DNA of 64,000 nt, taken from contig NZ_JAGILA010000004.1 of NCBI RefSeq assembly GCF_017874595.1, forward strand, positions 62,001 through 126,000, in the 5' to 3' direction. Below are positions 63,095 to 64,000 of the stretch, piece by piece. The stretch comes from Sinorhizobium kostiense. Lineage in GTDB: Bacteria; Pseudomonadota; Alphaproteobacteria; Rhizobiales; Rhizobiaceae. The position numbers and the translations under genes are program-made. Position 1 is the stretch's first letter; each line of letters opens with the position of its first letter. Below the pieces are notes generated by a model. The model saw only the letters and a program-made list of their open reading frames with translations. It was not told where the DNA came from and did not search any database.

Positions 63095-64000
63095 TCACTC
63101 AGTCGGTGCCTTCGAGACCCGGAGCACGGCGCCGTTCTCCTCGTCGGTGACCATCAGAAGCGCCCCGTCAGGTGCAACGATGACGTCGCGCAGCCGCCCG
63201 AATTCTCCGTCGAACAGTCGTTCCTCGCCAACGATGGCGCCGCCTTCGTCGCGTTCCAGGCGCGTGAGCAACTGGTATTTCAGCGCTGCGACGAGGAGAT
63301 TGCCGTCCCATTCCGGAAACATCTTGCCGCGATAGACCGCGATCGCACCGGGGGCGATCGAGGGGTCCCAGTAATAGAGCGGCTGCTCCATGCCTTCCTT
63401 GGCCGTGCCTTCGCCGATTTCCGCCCCGGAATAGTCCCTGCCGTAGGTGATCACCGGCCAGCCATAGTTCCGGCCGGGCAGGGGGTTGTTTATCTCGTCG
63501 CCGCCGCGCGAACCATGCTCGACGGTGAGCAGCGTGCCGTTTGCGGGATCGAAGGTGATCCCCTGCGGGTTCCGATGCCCGATCGACCAGATCTCCGCCA
63601 GACCTTCGGTTGCGCCGCGATAGGGATTTGAGGCGGGAATCGACCCGTCGGCGTTGATGTGCAGGATGGAGCCGGCATGATCGCGTGGATCCTGGGCGCG
63701 TTCGTCGTCGCCGCGGTCGCCGATGCCGAAGAAGAGACTGCCGTCCCGATCGATGGCGATGCGCGAGCCGAAGTGATGGGTGGTGCCCGTGAACTTGTTC
63801 ATGCGGAATATCTCCTGGACGTCCGCAAGCCTTCGTTCGTCTTCGGCGAGGATTGCCCGGGCGACAACGGTCCCATAGCCACCGTCCCCACGCGCCGCAT
63901 AGCTGAGATAGAGCGTGCGGTTCGTCGCAAATTGCGGATCGAGGGCGACGTCGAGCAGGCCGCCTTGCCCGCGTGCGACCACTTCGGGCACGCCCTCGAC
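63095..64000 (-). CDS. PQQ-dependent sugar dehydrogenase (YliI/Asd-like), N terminus off the window
   Basis: The C-terminal 301 residues of a six-bladed propeller sugar dehydrogenase; the frame stays open to base 64000, so signal peptide and first blade lie outside. Visible: GGLLDVALDPQF, the catalytic-type HHFGSRIAID, GIGDRGD, IWSIGHRNPQG and GRNYGWPVITYG. It should oxidise aldoses in the periplasm using PQQ and calcium. Partial at the right edge. Confidence 0.9.
   Translation of the reverse strand, partial: VEGVPEVVARGQGGLLDVALDPQFATNRTLYLSYAARGDGGYGTVVARAILAEDERRLADVQEIFRMNKFTGTTHHFGSRIAIDRDGSLFFGIGDRGDDERAQDPRDHAGSILHINADGSIPASNPYRGATEGLAEIWSIGHRNPQGITFDPANGTLLTVEHGSRGGDEINNPLPGRNYGWPVITYGRDYSGAEIGEGTAKEGMEQPLYYWDPSIAPGAIAVYRGKMFPEWDGNLLVAALKYQLLTRLERDEGGAIVGEERLFDGEFGRLRDVIVAPDGALLMVTDEENGAVLRVSKAPTE

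Overview
The window is GC-rich, densely coded alphaproteobacterial DNA that looks like the main chromosome of a Rhizobiaceae member, most probably Sinorhizobium/Ensifer. Support comes from the house-keeping gene content (ychF, pth, rplY, prs, lgt, proC, a second clpS-type gene), typical rhizobial families (BA14K, SH3-DUF1236, UbiK/BMFP, PetP/PetR-like regulators, an HmrR-type copper regulator), a TGA-N9-TCA iron operator, clustered GANTC (CcrM) sites and at least five copies of a rhizobia-like intergenic palindromic repeat. I see no rRNA, tRNA, CRISPR array, transposase or integrase.

Layout. 0.1-1.35 kb: iron-box-preceded operon of a DUF2325 protein, an unknown 91-residue protein and an IsdG/HmuQ-like heme oxygenase. 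1.5-4.8 kb: truncated hemoglobin with DUF423 membrane protein, divergent from a TetR-SMR efflux pair; DUF900 lipoprotein. 5.0-11.4 kb: membrane dipeptidase plus a five-gene oligopeptide ABC importer. 11.5-14 kb: BBE-type flavoprotein, periplasmic EF-hand protein, DUF488. 14.1-21 kb: ychF, clpS, pth and rplY, with a solute-binding protein and a GGDEF-EAL membrane protein inserted between pth and rplY. 21-25.7 kb: BenE transporter, AcoR-like regulator without AAA+ domain, acetaldehyde-type dehydrogenase and DUF779. 25.7-32.6 kb: MFS exporter beside a second peptide/nickel-type ABC importer. 33-40.3 kb: metal island (copA, [2Fe-2S] flavoreductase, hmrR, multicopper oxidase in one operon; divergent CopZ-like chaperone; CDF transporter), with three MerR-type 19-bp-spacer promoters readable in the DNA. 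40.6-44.6 kb: a 1129-residue SAM-cyclase-ATPase-TPR protein and a SnoaL-like protein. 45-54 kb: core genes prs, pgeF, midA-like, lgt, ubiK-like, ybjN-like, proC. 54-64 kb: LysR regulator, csaA, PetP/PetR-like regulators with a sensor kinase, SH3 protein, MBL hydrolase, BA14K, cold-shock protein, EamA transporter, and the C-terminal part of a PQQ-type sugar dehydrogenase running off the right edge.

How it fits together: most of the window is core chromosome; the accessory-looking parts are the two ABC importer loci, the copper/zinc island and the cyclase. The most original readings are the iron-box heme operon, the SBP + c-di-GMP enzyme pair inside the rplY-pth neighbourhood, the flavoreductase embedded in the copper operon, and the dense cell-cycle-like signals upstream of ybjN-proC. 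All functions are from sequence reading alone; no database search was run.
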